This document shows, one piece after another, positions 20,401-31,000 of a DNA stretch of 64,000 bases. The position numbers and the translations under genes are program-made. Source of the DNA: Scolanthus callimorphus (lineage: Eukaryota; Cnidaria; Anthozoa; Actiniaria; Edwardsiidae); NCBI GenBank assembly GCA_033964015.1, contig CM066913.1:31199577-31263576 (forward strand), read 5' to 3'. Each line of letters begins with the position of its first letter. The stretch's first letter is position 1. A model generated the notes under the pieces. The model saw only the letters and a list, made by a program, of their open reading frames with translations. It had not been told where the DNA came from and did no database searches.

Positions 20401-23233
20401 CGCAAGTATCTGATTGGCTCATAGGCTCACATACGGATTGTACTGAAAGACAACGCAGAAAAAAAGCCGCCAAACTCCACAAAGAGACAACGGCCGTGGT
20501 CGTGTGTTACCAGACGTTCGCACACTGTCCACTAGTTGCGCGTGCTGTCCGTGGTTTCCGAGTGCATGTTCTCGCTGATTAATGTATTCCCTTGTCCACT
20601 AGTTCCACACGCTGTCCGTGGTTTCCGAATGCATGTTCTCGCTGATTAATGTATTCCCCTGTCCACTAGTTGCGCGTGCTGTCCGTGGTTTCCGAGTGCA
20701 TGTTCTCGCTGATTAATGTATTCCCTTGTCCACTAGTTCCACACGCTGTCCGTGGTTTCCGAATGCATGTTCTCGCTGATTAATGTATTCCCCTGTCCAC
20801 TAGTTGCGCGTGCTGTCCGTGGTTTCCGAGTGCATGTTCTCGCTGATTAATGTATTCCCTTGTCCACTAGTTCCACACGCTGTCCGTGGTTTCCGAATGC
20901 ATGTTCTCGCTGATTAATGTATTCCCCTGTCCACTAGTTGCGCGTGCTGTCCGTGGTTTCCGAGTGCATGTTCTCGCTGATTAATGTATTCCCTTGTCCA
21001 CTAGTTCCACACGCTGTCCGTGGTTTCCGAATGCATGTTCTCGCTGATTAATGTATTCCCCTGTCCACTAGTTGCGCGTGCTGTCCGTGGTTTCCGAGTG
21101 CATGTTCTCGCTGATTAATGTATTCCCTTGTCCACTAGTTCCACACGCTGTCCGTGGTTTCCGAATGCATGTTCTCGCTGATTAATGTATTCCCCTGTCC
21201 ACTAGTTGCGCGTGCTGTCCGTGGTTTCCGAGTGCATGTTCTCGCTGATTAATGTATTCCGTTGTCCACTTGTTCTGCACGCTGTTCGTGGTTTCCGTCC
21301 ATGTTCTCGCTGATTAATGTATTCCGTTGTCCACTAGTTCCACACGCTGTCCGTGGTTTCCGAATGCATGTTCTCACTGATTAATGTATTCCCTAGTCCA
21401 CTAGTTCCGCACGCTGTCCGTGGTTTCCGAATGCATGTTCTCGCTGATTAATGTATTCCCTTGTCCACTAGTTCCGCACGCTGTCCGTGGTTTCCGAGTC
21501 CATGTTCTCGCTGATTAATGTATTCCCCTGTCCACTAGTTCTGCACGCTGTTCGTGGTTTCCGAGTCCATGTTCTCGCTGATTAATGTATTCCCTTGTCC
21601 ACTAGTTGCGCGCGCTGTCCGTGGTTTCCGAGTCCATGTTCTCGCTGATTAATGTATTCCCTTGTCCACTACTTCCGCACGCTGTTCGTGGTTTCCGAAT
21701 GCATGTTCTCGCTGATTAATGTACTCCCCTGTCCACTAGTTCCGCACGCTGTCCGTGGTTTCCGAATGCATGTTCTCGTTGATTAATGTATTCCCCTGTC
21801 CACTAGTTCCGCACGCTGTCCGTGGTTTCCGAATGCATGTTCTCGCTGATTAATGTATTCCCTTGTCCACTAGTTGCGCGCGCTGTCCGTGGTTTCCGAG
21901 TCCATGTTCTCGCTGATTAATGTATTCCCTTGTCCACTAGTTGCGCGCGCTGTCCGTGGTTTCCGAGTCCATGTTCTCGCTGATTAATGTATTCCCTTGT
22001 CCACTACTTCCGCACGCTGTTCGTGGTTTCCGAATGCTGTTCTCGCTGATTAATGTACTCCCCTGTCCACTAGTTCCGCACGCTGTCCGTGGTTTCCGAA
22101 TGCATGTTCTCGTTGATTAATGTATTCCCCTGTCCACTAGTTCCGCACGCTGTCCGTGGTTTCCGAATGCATGTTCTCGCTGATTAATGTATTCCCTTGT
22201 CCACTAGTTCCACACTCTGTCCGTGGTTTCCGAATGCATGTTCTCGCTGATTAATGTATTCCGTTGTCCACTAGTTCCGCACGCTGTTCGTGGTTTCCAA
22301 GTCCATGTTCTCGCTGATTAATGTATTCCGGTTTCCTTCTCCTCTAGTTCCGCACGCTGTCCGTGGTTTCAGAGTGCATGTTCTCGCTGATTAATGGCGA
22401 TGACATGTACATGACATTCAAGGAGATGCACGATCGATCCACGGCTGTTTGGATCTTCAGCAAAGTGTACTTATACGTGTTCATCTCGCTCTTCATCTAC
22501 GTGGTGCTCAGTTTGTTCATCGGTATCATCAGCGACACATACGAGAGAATCAAGGTATGAGAGTAAGAGAGTATGTGAAGGGAAGTTGGAGCCTCTTTTG
22601 GAGAGCGTCTCGAAAGCGACCTAGAAACGTATCGTATCCTCGTGAGAAACGTAACTTTTTCAAACTTGAATCAATGCGAAAAGCAGGGGCGTAGCCAGGA
22701 ATTTTGTTTTTTTGAGGGGGCAATAGTCAAAACATGGGACGAAAATTTTCAAATTTCCTCCAGCAAATACAGTAAATGTATGGGAAATCTCCCAAGAAGG
22801 GGGGGGGGGGGCGCGGCCCCCGGCTACGCCCCTGAAAAGTGTCTAAGGTCTACGCTCAAATGCAAGCAGCTGTAAAACGCGACCGTCTGGCCAGAAGCAT
22901 TTTCAGTAATAAAGGAGATGAGGTTACGAAGAACTATGATGCACACTTTTTTCAGCACTTCTGTTTATTTGTGTATTGCTACAGCTGAAGTTTGATTGAG
23001 GCCACGTGTCTTCCATGGGGAGATTATGGGCCATAGGGCCCTTTTGCGAGTAACGTTTTCTCAATACGCTTTGTGTTGTTGCATTTCAGGATTGGGGTCA
23101 TCCCCCATGTACGAAACTCGAGCGCTTCGTCCACGGTCCTAATTGCCAGCGGTGCGCCACTGAATACAGGACGGAAGATAACGAGGAGGGTTCGGGAACC
23201 GCGTCCGACGACCTTAGCTCATCCATACAGTGA
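17308..23233 (+). CDS. MCOLN (TRPML family): Mucolipin (TRPML) channel, last four exons, 5' part not found
   Basis: Four exons (17308-17411, 18654-18776, 22348-22554, 23090-23233) join in phase 0 at each boundary and encode the C-terminal 190 or so residues of a TRPML cation channel. These are TM4, TM5 with the [11 protein letters not shown] signature, the pore helix and selectivity filter [10 protein letters not shown]6 ending SDTYERIK, and a 47-residue cytosolic tail. The family forms tetrameric Ca2+-permeable channels of late endosomes and lysosomes. The N-terminal half (TM1, the large luminal loop, TM2-TM3, roughly the first 400 residues of human MCOLN1) was not recognised upstream. It may lie in repeats, in the N gap or outside the window. 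The first exon carries a 2-base frame break. Which of the vertebrate MCOLN1/2/3 it corresponds to cannot be assigned and probably does not apply. Confidence 0.9.
17925..18200 (-). repeat. tRNA-like B box beside a G-rich minisatellite
   Basis: On the minus strand GTGGGTTCGATTCCCGCTGG contains the pol III B-box consensus GGTTCGATTCC, suggesting a tRNA-derived SINE. Next to it (about 17976-18200) six units of about 33-45 bases, each built on ACCATTTGACTTTTGAGGAG followed by a variable G run, form a minisatellite. The proline-rich minus ORF (156 residues) is its translation. No complete tRNA cloverleaf was seen. Confidence 0.6.
18654..18776 (+). CDS. MCOLN (TRPML family): Mucolipin exon: TM5
   Basis: CGCCGCCAG|ACT opens and CCCAAG|GTAACA closes a 123-base, 41-codon exon. 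The translation [16 protein letters not shown] is followed by a hydrophobic segment and [15 protein letters not shown]. This is close to the TRPML TM5 block (LPSVMRF...[16 protein letters not shown]). Both boundaries are phase 0, in register with the pore exon 3.57 kb downstream. Confidence 0.93.
18925..19846. repeat. About 149-bp tandem repeat in the mucolipin intron
   Basis: Six units share CCATGTGAGCCAATCAGATC, CCTAGTGCAGTGAATTGGCT, TCTGTCGCGACATGTCT and TGCATTCAAAATATCGAGTG, at a spacing of 149-151 bases. A degenerate further unit resumes at 20323 after an inserted MITE. A diverged solitary relative of the CTAGTGCAGT...GTCGCGAC block lies at 16813-16840. Three in-frame ORFs of about 63 residues are repeat translations. 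Confidence 0.95.
19847..20322. mobile_element. MITE with TACAG...CTGTA ends inserted in the satellite
   Basis: The left end (TACAG then AAAAACCCGCATAAAAGAAC) is inverted at the right end (GTTCTTTTATGCGGGTTTTT then ACTGTA). The flanking sequence on both sides belongs to the 149-bp repeat, so insertion came after amplification. The interior has a second hairpin around CAGGCTGATTTTGC. A related end (GTTCTTATATGCGGGTATTT, then ACTGTA) sits at 61060-61088. Confidence 0.8.
20524..22347 (+). repeat. 67-bp minisatellite made of the mucolipin pore-exon splice acceptor
   Basis: About 27 head-to-tail units of 67 bases (starts at 20536, 20603, 20670 and so on) run up to the exon at 22348. Each unit consists of TTCCGCACGCTGTCCGTGGT, TTCCGAATGCATGTTCTCGC, TGATTAATG, then TATTCCCTTGTCCACTAG. 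The first 49 bases equal the start of the pore exon apart from one or two substitutions. The last 18 equal a degenerate version of the intron end with its AG. The first half of the array alternates two variants (TTGCGCGTG/GAGTGC and TTCCACACG/GAATGC), giving a 134-bp dimer. A few units carry small deletions. The unit length is not a multiple of three. Confidence 0.97.
22348..22554 (+). CDS. MCOLN (TRPML family): Mucolipin exon: pore, selectivity filter and TM6
   Basis: TTCCTTCTCCTCTAG|TTC opens and ATCAAG|GTATGA closes a 207-base, 69-codon exon. It encodes [20 protein letters not shown] (pore helix and the NGDD filter acidic pair), an extracellular/luminal link, and the TM6 block [19 protein letters not shown] ending SDTYERIK. 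The first 49 bases are what has been amplified into the upstream minisatellite. The true acceptor differs from the array copies by a longer pyrimidine run (GGTTTCCTTCTCCTCTAG). Confidence 0.95.
22684..22834. mobile_element. MITE with CAGGGGCGTAGCC ends
   Basis: CAGGGGCGTAGCC on the left and GGCTACGCCCCTG on the right are perfect inverted ends of a 151-base element with a G run inside. It lies in the last mucolipin intron (22555-23089). Confidence 0.9.
23090..23233 (+). CDS. MCOLN (TRPML family): Mucolipin last exon: C-terminal tail
   Basis: GCATTTCAG|GAT opens 47 codons and the stop TGA (23231-23233). The tail begins [20 protein letters not shown], corresponding by position to the cytosolic LxxFIxxC segment of other TRPMLs, and ends acidic and Ser-rich ([20 protein letters not shown]). 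Phase 0 matches the preceding exon. No canonical AATAAA was picked out in the next 400 bases. Confidence 0.85.
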   Translation, partial: DWGHPPCTKLERFVHGPNCQRCATEYRTEDNEEGSGTASDDLSSSIQ

Positions 23234-24073
23234 ATGAATGTTTCACCGCAGAAAGCCCGGCCTTCCAAGCGTTTACTTACGAGCAAAACCTAGTGATATG
23301 ACGGAGGGGTAAAAATGAAGTAGTGTGTAAAGTAAGAGAGACTGTTTATAAACACAGTTTTTTAACAAGAACAAAGTTCGTTACACATAATTCAATTAAT
23401 GTTGCTTTGGGATTTGTTGTTGAAGCGTTAAAAACAATGCAAAGAAAAACAATAACCAAGAGTCCATTGCTAAGAGTATTTCCTTTTGTGCTAATTATAG
23501 AATCTCATTTCCGTCTAAATCCTTTGTATCACTCTCCAGGGAATAATTTGGAATAATTTCTTAAAAGGTGGTGTCGTCGAAGTCCATATATGACGCTCTC
23601 ATGTCCAATTACGAGGCTCATTTTCATTTATACACATTGCTTCGTTTTATTATAGAACATGTATCTCTGGAGCCATTCCCCAACCGTTATCCCCTTGAGC
23701 GTCCAGGACTACTCGTGCAATCATGGCTAGTCCATGTGGGATCATTCGCGCAGCGGCATATCATTAAGGTTATAACTTTTAATAGGACGTATTGTATTGG
23801 ACGTGAGAGGCTCTTCTGTTGACATGAAAGCCTCAAATATGGACAACCATGTCGTACGACGGATACTACATATGTACATATTATGCATATTTTTATTATG
23901 CTTTTTCGACTGTTAAACAGTGTTTTATCAATAGTGGTGATGAGTTTAGGCTCCATTCCCAGCCCTTGTTGTGAGCCGGCGGTATGTCCCCCAACAACCG
24001 CTGGATCACTGGTCTGGCTTTTGTTAGATCAACCAATCAGCTAAGAGCCTGCCGCATTTTGCGGAGTGAGTAC

Positions 24074-24141
24074 GCTGTCCGAATACGAAGGCTCCAACGG
24101 CTAGGAGGGCGATGCCAACAATTTCAAAGAACTTGCAAAGA
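24074..24141 (-). CDS. Possible exon encoding one membrane segment
   Basis: Read on the minus strand after GGCAG, the frame gives LCKFFEIVGIALLAVGAFVF then GQ, a convincing transmembrane stretch preceded by charged residues. A possible donor C|GTACTC follows. No neighbouring exon was found, and the acceptor has no clear pyrimidine tract. It could be a fragment of a four-TM protein or chance. Confidence 0.2.
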
Positions 24142-24163
24142 CTGCCTTGGATTCATTCATTCA

Positions 24164-24409
24164 ATAGAGCGGATTTCAGATGACCGTCGTGTTTGCAATT
24201 GGTTTGCTTTCTCATTGGCTGCTTATTTCTATCAACCAATCAAATTGCGAACTAATTACAAGCAAGGAATTACTAGCTAATTGGTTCGGCTCCTGATTGG
24301 CTGCGCTGGAAACCATTCAGCAGTAAGTTGTAATTACTCTTGTTTCTGATTGGCTAGTGATTGCACAATTGCGTTTACTTTCACGATGGTCATCTGAAAT
24401 CTGCTCTAT
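24164..24409. mobile_element. MITE (ATAGAGCGGATTTCAGATGA ends)
   Basis: ATAGAGCGGATTTCAGATGA on the left pairs with TCATCTGAAATCTGCTCTAT on the right, and the match extends through GCAATTG. The interior has several CCAAT/ATTGG words. Confidence 0.8.
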
Positions 24410-24781
24410 CGAAGGCTTTCGAGTCTCTCAAGCTGCAGCACTCAAGAATTTGCTTCAAAATAGATATGTTATGGCGTTTCAGACTACAGGATTCGAAAAT
24501 CACTGACTCTTCAAGGATTTTCTTCCCTTCATGATGCAGTGTGACGTGAATGACAAGCGAGCGAGACCATTGATCCAGGCGTTTGTGGGGAAGGATGGCG
24601 CAGACCGATACAAACAACGGCTGGAAATCGAGCCTATAATGAGTTTTAATTTATGAAAGCATATCAAATCAGTATATTTATTGAAATCGCAATTTTAGAG
24701 CTCAAAAAGCTTGATTATACACATTGTACATTGTGACTGGAATGTACAGATTTAAGATATTTTCTTTACACCGTACTTCAT

Positions 24782-25052
24782 AATAGACCTTTTTCCAAAA
24801 TGGCCGCCGCAAATTCACATGTCTTAAAATTAAACTGACTGAAAATCAGACACTGGCACTAGAAAGAGCATAATCACATTAGTAATCCTTCAAATTTTCG
24901 TTATGCCAAGTGCCATGTCGGCTGAGAAAGCAGAGTCTGAAAATTGAGATTTTTACAGAGATTTAAGTGATGATGTGTGTTCTAGTGCTGGTGTTCATTT
25001 TTAACAAAAATCGATTTTAATTTTCGGCGGCCATTTTGGAAAAAGGTTTATT
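24782..25052. mobile_element. Foldback MITE with AATAGACC ends, copy 2 (inverted, shortened)
   Basis: Same family as 464-856 in the opposite orientation. The interior GTATGACT palindrome block is missing, leaving 271 bases. The ends are AATAGACCTTTTTCCAAAAT and AAAAAGGTTTATT. Confidence 0.85.
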
Positions 25053-25926
25053 AGTAAGTGCCGTAGAACGTTCGGGTTTTGTGACTGTAATTTTCAGTGA
25101 TTGTATATTAGGGCTTTATCAATAAAAATGTCAAACATAAACACTGCTTAGTTCTGTTTCGTTTGCGACAAGCACATAGCGTTGCCGAGAGACCCAATGG
25201 CGATTTAAGGGGACCCGAACGGGACAGCACCGTCTCTTTTCCGAGAGTTTCCCCCATACATTTACTGTATTTTCCATGCTGCCCCCCTTACAGGGGCACA
25301 CAAAAATAAGTCTAGTTCTAATCACCAAAAGTACATTAAGTTTACTGGGAATAACCAAAATAACAGCCCAGGTTTGTTAAATGACCTTTTAAACTGTTAA
25401 ATCAATACAAATCTGTAGTGGTTTTATCTATTATCAAGAGGATGGAATTGGATTGCGATTTATTTGCTTGTCAGGCAAGCATGCGAGCGCCCCTTTAATT
25501 ATTTTACCTCCGCCCCGTCTTGGCGGATCAGCCCAAGAGACAAACCAAAATCTTGAAGCGAGAGAAAATCCAATTTTCAAAAGCGAAATCTCGCACTCTT
25601 ACAACGCATCAATTGGCCCCCAGGTCATATGTATAAAATATTTCTCCGTTATCTGAGAATCTCCGCTAGCAAGGAACTATCTTGAAGACCGGAAACAAAA
25701 GCGTCCTCTGCTCTTCCAGTTTTTTTCCTACTTTCCGGTTCAGATATAGTTAAGAGCTATTTTGAGTAGGGCAACTGTCTTTTATTGATGCTTCTGTTTG
25801 GCCACCAGCATTGCGGGCACTACTTGCCCCTTAAACGATCGAAATAGCGTTTTCACTATTACTGACTCTAGCTTTTACGTCACACGAATCACTCCCTTGA
25901 TAAACATTGCCTGTATATGATTTCAG

Positions 25927-26077
25927 AATGGCTTCGTTGTTTCGCGACATGCACGGTCGTATTTGTAATTCCGATAATTTCAAAGCCTGCAGCAAAGCGG
26001 AAGTCCCAGTTTCGGAAAATGTGCTCAAAGATACGCACGTTTGCGGTCTCGAGGTCACCTTCCAGAGCATCCGTTCA
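25927..26077 (+). CDS. Candidate exon of an unidentified gene
   Basis: TATATGATTTCAG|A is followed by an ATG frame (MASLFRDMHGRICNSDNFKA and onward) that stays open to a stop at 26081-26083. A possible donor TCA|GTGTAG at 26077/26078 would splice in phase 0 to the exon at 26476. Composition is protein-like with four cysteines. No family was recognised. It may be chance, since the donor is only moderate. Confidence 0.28.
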
Positions 26078-26166
26078 GTGTAGTCGCATGACAAAATGTC
26101 CCGCTACTACGAGTATAACAGTAGTAGTACTTTAGGGACCGTTTGGGCGCATATTTTTGAGGAGAC

Positions 26167-26364
26167 AATAGACCTCTGCTTTGGCGTAATGTTTTCCCAT
26201 TTCAGATCACGTGGCATTCATTTGAATAACCTTTCTTTGTTTGGAATGCTTCCATATTCATATATCCATCGATGCGTAGGAGAAAAGAGAAAGATAGAAT
26301 ACTCATGGGAATGCTACGTGATCTGAAATGGGTAAACATTACGCCCAAGCCGAGGAGGTCTATT
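26167..26364. mobile_element. MITE with AATAGACCTC ends
   Basis: AATAGACCTCTGCTTTGGCG on the left pairs, with mismatches, with CGAGGAGGTCTATT on the right, and TTCAGATCACGT pairs with ACGTGATCTGAA inside. It shares the AATAGACC terminus with the 464-856 family but has a different interior. It lies between the candidate exons at 25927 and 26476. Confidence 0.85.
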
Positions 26365-26475
26365 ACATGGGCGGTTTAAAAAATGTAACGTGTTGTCTGA
26401 AGAGACAACGCTCTCGCATTAGACAATAAATTGAGGTCCCGTCTGCCTTCCCTTCTATAACCCTGTTAATTCTAG

Positions 26476-26637
26476 GTGGACGCTAAAGAACACATCGTAA
26501 GAGACGTAAGAGAGACAGCTGATGATTGTAAGCAGCGCAGCATTAATTGCGCCACCCAAATACAGCCCTTTAATTCCTCAAACCTCTCCTTGTCTAACGG
26601 CCGAGTGCACATTGACCCTATTGAGTTCTCACGATGA
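26476..26637 (+). CDS. Candidate terminal exon, unidentified
   Basis: A good acceptor (TGCCTTCCCTTCTATAACCC ... TTCTAG) precedes 53 open codons and TGA. The protein begins VDAKEHIVRDVRETADDCKQ and ends HIDPIEFSR. The phase-0 frame could follow the candidate exon at 25927-26077, or could be an alternative 3' end for mucolipin, whose pore exon also ends in phase 0. No domain was recognised. Acceptor quality and composition favour a real exon; the gene it belongs to is unknown. Confidence 0.4.
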   Translation: MDAKEHIVRDVRETADDCKQRSINCATQIQPFNSSNLSLSNGRVHIDPIEFSR

Positions 26638-27374
26638 AAAGGAGACCATTTCTTTTCTCTCTTGCTCAATTGTCGTTAGTAGTTCTCACAATAATTAAGG
26701 GGCCGCATTTTCCTAGGACACGACGAGAAGTCGGGAAGTCGGGAACTTGTACAGAGGCGTTGAAGCACGCCTTGTGTGCGACTCTAAAGGAAACGTTTGG
26801 CAGCCTTTGTGCAACCTTTCCACAGACCCTCATCAACGTGTCTTAGACTAGATAGTAGCAGTTTTCTAGAGGACGCACCGCTCGAAGAAAGTAAGACAGT
26901 ATACACGACACCAGAAAATGGACCAGACGTAAGAAACGCCACCTTAAGAAAGAACTACAGCGTTAACATTTGAGGGATCCGTACATTATCGATACATTAG
27001 GACGTGGCAGTGTACAGTTCAGCCATACGAATTGTGGGAGAATGCATATTTTACTCCTATACGTTTTATTCAGGATTGGTGTTATTACTTTGCGATTGGT
27101 TTCACTACAGTCATGTGAAATATTATAGGAAATCGTTTGGAAATCGGGTTAGCATTTTTATCATAAATGTTCTGACTATAGAATAATAATGAGCATAAAT
27201 GATAATAATAAATGATTTTAGCCCAAGCAAATACCCTCATAGTCTCCCTGCTGATAATAATCGTCTAAGCATCTAAGTTGGGATATACGAATGTGGTAAA
27301 CAATTTAATCGATTCGCGGAAGATGGGACTTATCTTTCAAAATTTCCACGTTAACATTTCACTCATCAACATAA

Positions 27375-27548
27375 CACAGGGCATTTCTGCAGAAACCCAT
27401 CCATGGAAAAGCTGAATTTCCCAAGGCACACGCATGGGATTTGTTCGGAAATCACATGTATAGCCATGGGAAATCCGAACACTACCCATTCTTCTACCAT
27501 GGGAAATCCAGCCTCTCCATGGATGGGTTTCTGAACAAATTTCCTGTG
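27375..27548. mobile_element. MITE (CACAGG...CCTGTG)
   Basis: The arms CAGAAACCCATCCATGGA and TCCATGGATGGGTTTCTG are perfectly complementary inside CACAGG/CCTGTG ends. The centre repeats CATGGGAAATC. Confidence 0.8.
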
Positions 27549-27794
27549 TAAAATCGGCTTTGCTAAGTCACCGTGTCGTTGTGCGATAATCTAGTTTGCT
27601 TTATAAGAATTGCTAACATTTACAGAGGTTGGGTGACGTCGTCGTCGTCCGTGTAATCTCTCTCTCAGACGGGGACGCTCTGGAGCCATCTGATTGGCTC
27701 GTATCGAGCTCTGAAATGCCTCCCAGGCCGCCAGGTGCATCATGTGCTGCAGCGTTTGTAGTAGACCACAGACCATCAACTATAGACAAAATCG

Positions 27795-27982
27795 GCTAAC
27801 GGTGTTTATATCTTGTTGCCACCCAATTCAGATCATGTGATGATTCCTTTGGGTGGCTACAATTGTTAATTTCTCACTCGACCGAGTGCACGAGTGTATG
27901 TGCAGAACTAACAAAAGTATCCACCCAAAGGAGTCACCACATGATCGGAATTGGGCAACAACAAGATGCAAACACCGTTAGC
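27795..27982. mobile_element. MITE (GCTAACGGTGTTT ends)
   Basis: GCTAACGGTGTTT...ATCTTGTTGCC pairs with GGCAACAACAAGAT...AAACACCGTTAGC, with a further stem around CCACCCAAAGGA. Confidence 0.8.
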
Positions 27983-28054
27983 TGGTTTGGTCTATTGGTG
28001 CGTGGTTTTACAAAAGCCACATTCCGAAATAATTACCCGTTCGAGCCACCTTAA

Positions 28055-31000
28055 ATTTGAACGATAAGGTTTCAAAGTTATTATTAATGAAAAATCTCAC
28101 TCCAAGCATGTCACATTGCCACTAGAGATACGAATTGCCATGAGATGCGGAGGTTGGAGGGAGATACCCCATATCCCTGCTCAGAATGATATATGAATGA
28201 TGAACATTTTGCGCTATAAATGTTTCAGGGTTCAAAGTGATAGCCAGGCATCGTGCGTAATACAATAAGGGCAGAGCTCGCAGAGCTATTTTATAAAGCA
28301 CAGATTTGCTGCTCATAATATAGCTCATACGTGATCAACGCACAAAATCATATAACCTTAAACTCGCGTTCTACATACTTGTGCAATGACTAGGCTTTAG
28401 TTTACGAGGCGCTGTAACTGATAGGTGGGGTTTAGAGGACATCATCCTATCCTCGCCTCAACAAGTTGTTGATTTAACGGAAGATACTTGTCAACAGAAA
28501 ATATTAACTGTATTTAGGGTTAATTTGTTAACAATCTCTTCCTGTTATTCAGTAACAGTTAGAGGGATAAATTTTAAACAAAATGCAGGCTCGTCTGTCA
28601 CGAAGAAGAGTTTTGCATGCTAGCGTGTAAAAGCATTTGAGATATGCCGGAAGACAGTGAACATGCATTGCATTTCATTGTAAAATCCTAGATCTCAGCA
28701 TTCGTTTTCTCAATCACGATTCTTGAACATTCCAATTTAATCAGATCTTCATCTTTGTATCGAGAATATTTGTCTGTAATTTAGTATTAGAAAAGATATG
28801 AATAAAACAAATTAAAGAAGTTGAAAATGATCTGCCCTCAACTTTAGCTTGAAAGCCAAAATACCTTCCGTGATTAAGTAAAAAAACAAAGCTTTGTTAA
28901 CCAGCTTCTTTGCAAGACCTGAAGATAGATGGCTATCCAATTTGAGTTCGATAATTCGACATCTTCAGGAAGCGAGCGGAAACAATTTTCGTCAGACATC
29001 TCACCCGAGCTCTGAAGTTGAGTTCTATCGGCAGCGCGCGCGATTTAGTTACCCAAACTACAACCTAATCGGAAATACCCATATGCGTTTACGCTTTGGT
29101 GGTACTCTACAAGAATTGGCTTGTTCCTTAGGGGTATACTAAGAAAGCTAGAAGCGTCAGTTAAGACAATCAAACGCCGTTTTGCAAACTGAGTACATCT
29201 AGCTGGCAGCAAACCCCACAGACCTCATTCTCATGCGAAAACAACTCGTGAACAGGAGGTATGTTATTTGTTTCAACAGAACATTTATCCCCACTTTACA
29301 TTATTGTCCTAAATAGTTTGCGCAACGAAAATCTGTTTTCTTTTTCAAGTTCCCCATCGAAAAAATCTCATCCAAAAGCCTTTATTGTTTCTTTTGTTGA
29401 TATTTTTAACTTTAGCAAAGCAGGGGCGCGAGACCAAACAATTGGTATATTATTTATTTTCAATTGATTTCCTTCCGAACTTGCATGTACCGGAAAGTAA
29501 TCGGAAAGTGATAGGAAACTCGAAAGAGCTACACTTGTAAGTCGCAGCTCTTGTGAAGAAAACGAGTTCTTAGTCTGGTATGTGCTGAAAATTTTACTTC
29601 AGAAGTCTAATTTATCAACAATGCAGAGGGAACGAAAGAAGTACGTTATGTTGATCTCTTTCCCGAGAAATCGCTAATGTCGCTGTCGTAGTGACTTCCA
29701 TTTCAAATCTACGACGAAGTATAAACGATTGCATGAGCAAAACAAAGACAAAAAAGTAGACAAACTGAGATGGCGCCACTTATAATTACAGCAACTTCTT
29801 GCTGACGATTGTTTGTTATCAACGAAAGTTGAAAAAATAAAGACGGTTGATCGTCTTGCAAAATACTGCGCGGTGGGCAATTTGCGCCATCGAACTGGGT
29901 GCAGTGCGTTAGATCTTCCTAGCATTTCTAGTTTCTTCACAATGAGAGAAGACCCTTCATTTTGCTTAGCCACGGTATTTTTACCGCAAATTGTTTACGA
30001 GTAGTGTCGCTATCAAAGTACAATTCATCGCGCGCTTTTTAATGCACAATCAGCAATTTACCATCAAGGCGCGCGCTTATTTTACACAAGCGACTTTACG
30101 TAAGTTGCTTCCTTGGCGTGTTCCACTTTGGCGCTCCGCCAGCGTACCTACGTCACACCTAACGCACCAATAGAAATCCGAGTTATGCGCATGCGATGTA
30201 TGTCATATTGTTCGGAAAAGGCTATAGTCAATATTCAAATTTGACTCGCGCAACTGCGCAAAGAAACATGTTGTAGTTTTACCAATATTTGAGCATGTCT
30301 ACTTTGTTATTTATGGGGTGTAGATCGCAAGGCCACTACACTGTCCAAATAAGAATGATCAAGTCTCCAATATGTTTCGAACTTCAGGAAATTGCAAAAA
30401 GTATCCTGCTGCAGTAAGCGTTCCTTGATGGGTATTGCCTCCAAGGCAAAATTGTCATTAAGCAAAGGCTATTAGCCGAGCAAATCCGACGTCAGAGGGA
30501 TTAGAAAATGTTTGGCCAGGACACAAAACACTACATGATACACACGCTGTTGTTGACCAGAATCTGAGGATTCTTGCACGATTTTTTCGCACCTCTACGC
30601 CATTTAAGACGTTTTGGTCCACTTTGACGATCTCAAAATTGAGTTCGCGCGAACAGCTGACTCAATGTTGCCTTCATATAAAAGGGGCCTTTTCAAAAGG
30701 CTTTGCGCGCATTGCTCGCTAAATGAACCGATTCTCTTTACCACGAAAAAAGATGGTGTGGATAGAATGAACAATTTAGGTTATCGCTAGCGCATAGTGT
30801 AGTACCAGACATATAGACGTTTAAGACTTGCTCTCGGTCCTACCCCAAGCGCCCTAGAGCCAAAAGGTTGAAATGTCCGCTATGTCCGGTATTAAGCGTT
30901 TTGGGCATTGAATTTAAACAAATTTCATAGCGTTATACTGTACAAGAAATAACCGCCATGTCACCCTTTCTAAAAACATACACTCAGGCAATGGGATCCT

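Noticed and set aside
20524..22347. Regular repeats with near-constant period resembling a CRISPR array
   Set aside because: Units are contiguous with no unique spacers, and each equals part of the adjacent mucolipin exon. It is a minisatellite in a eukaryotic intron.
23687..23956. 89-residue minus-strand ORF after mucolipin
   Set aside because: No splice signals or domain; overlapping ORFs on both strands indicate chance openness.
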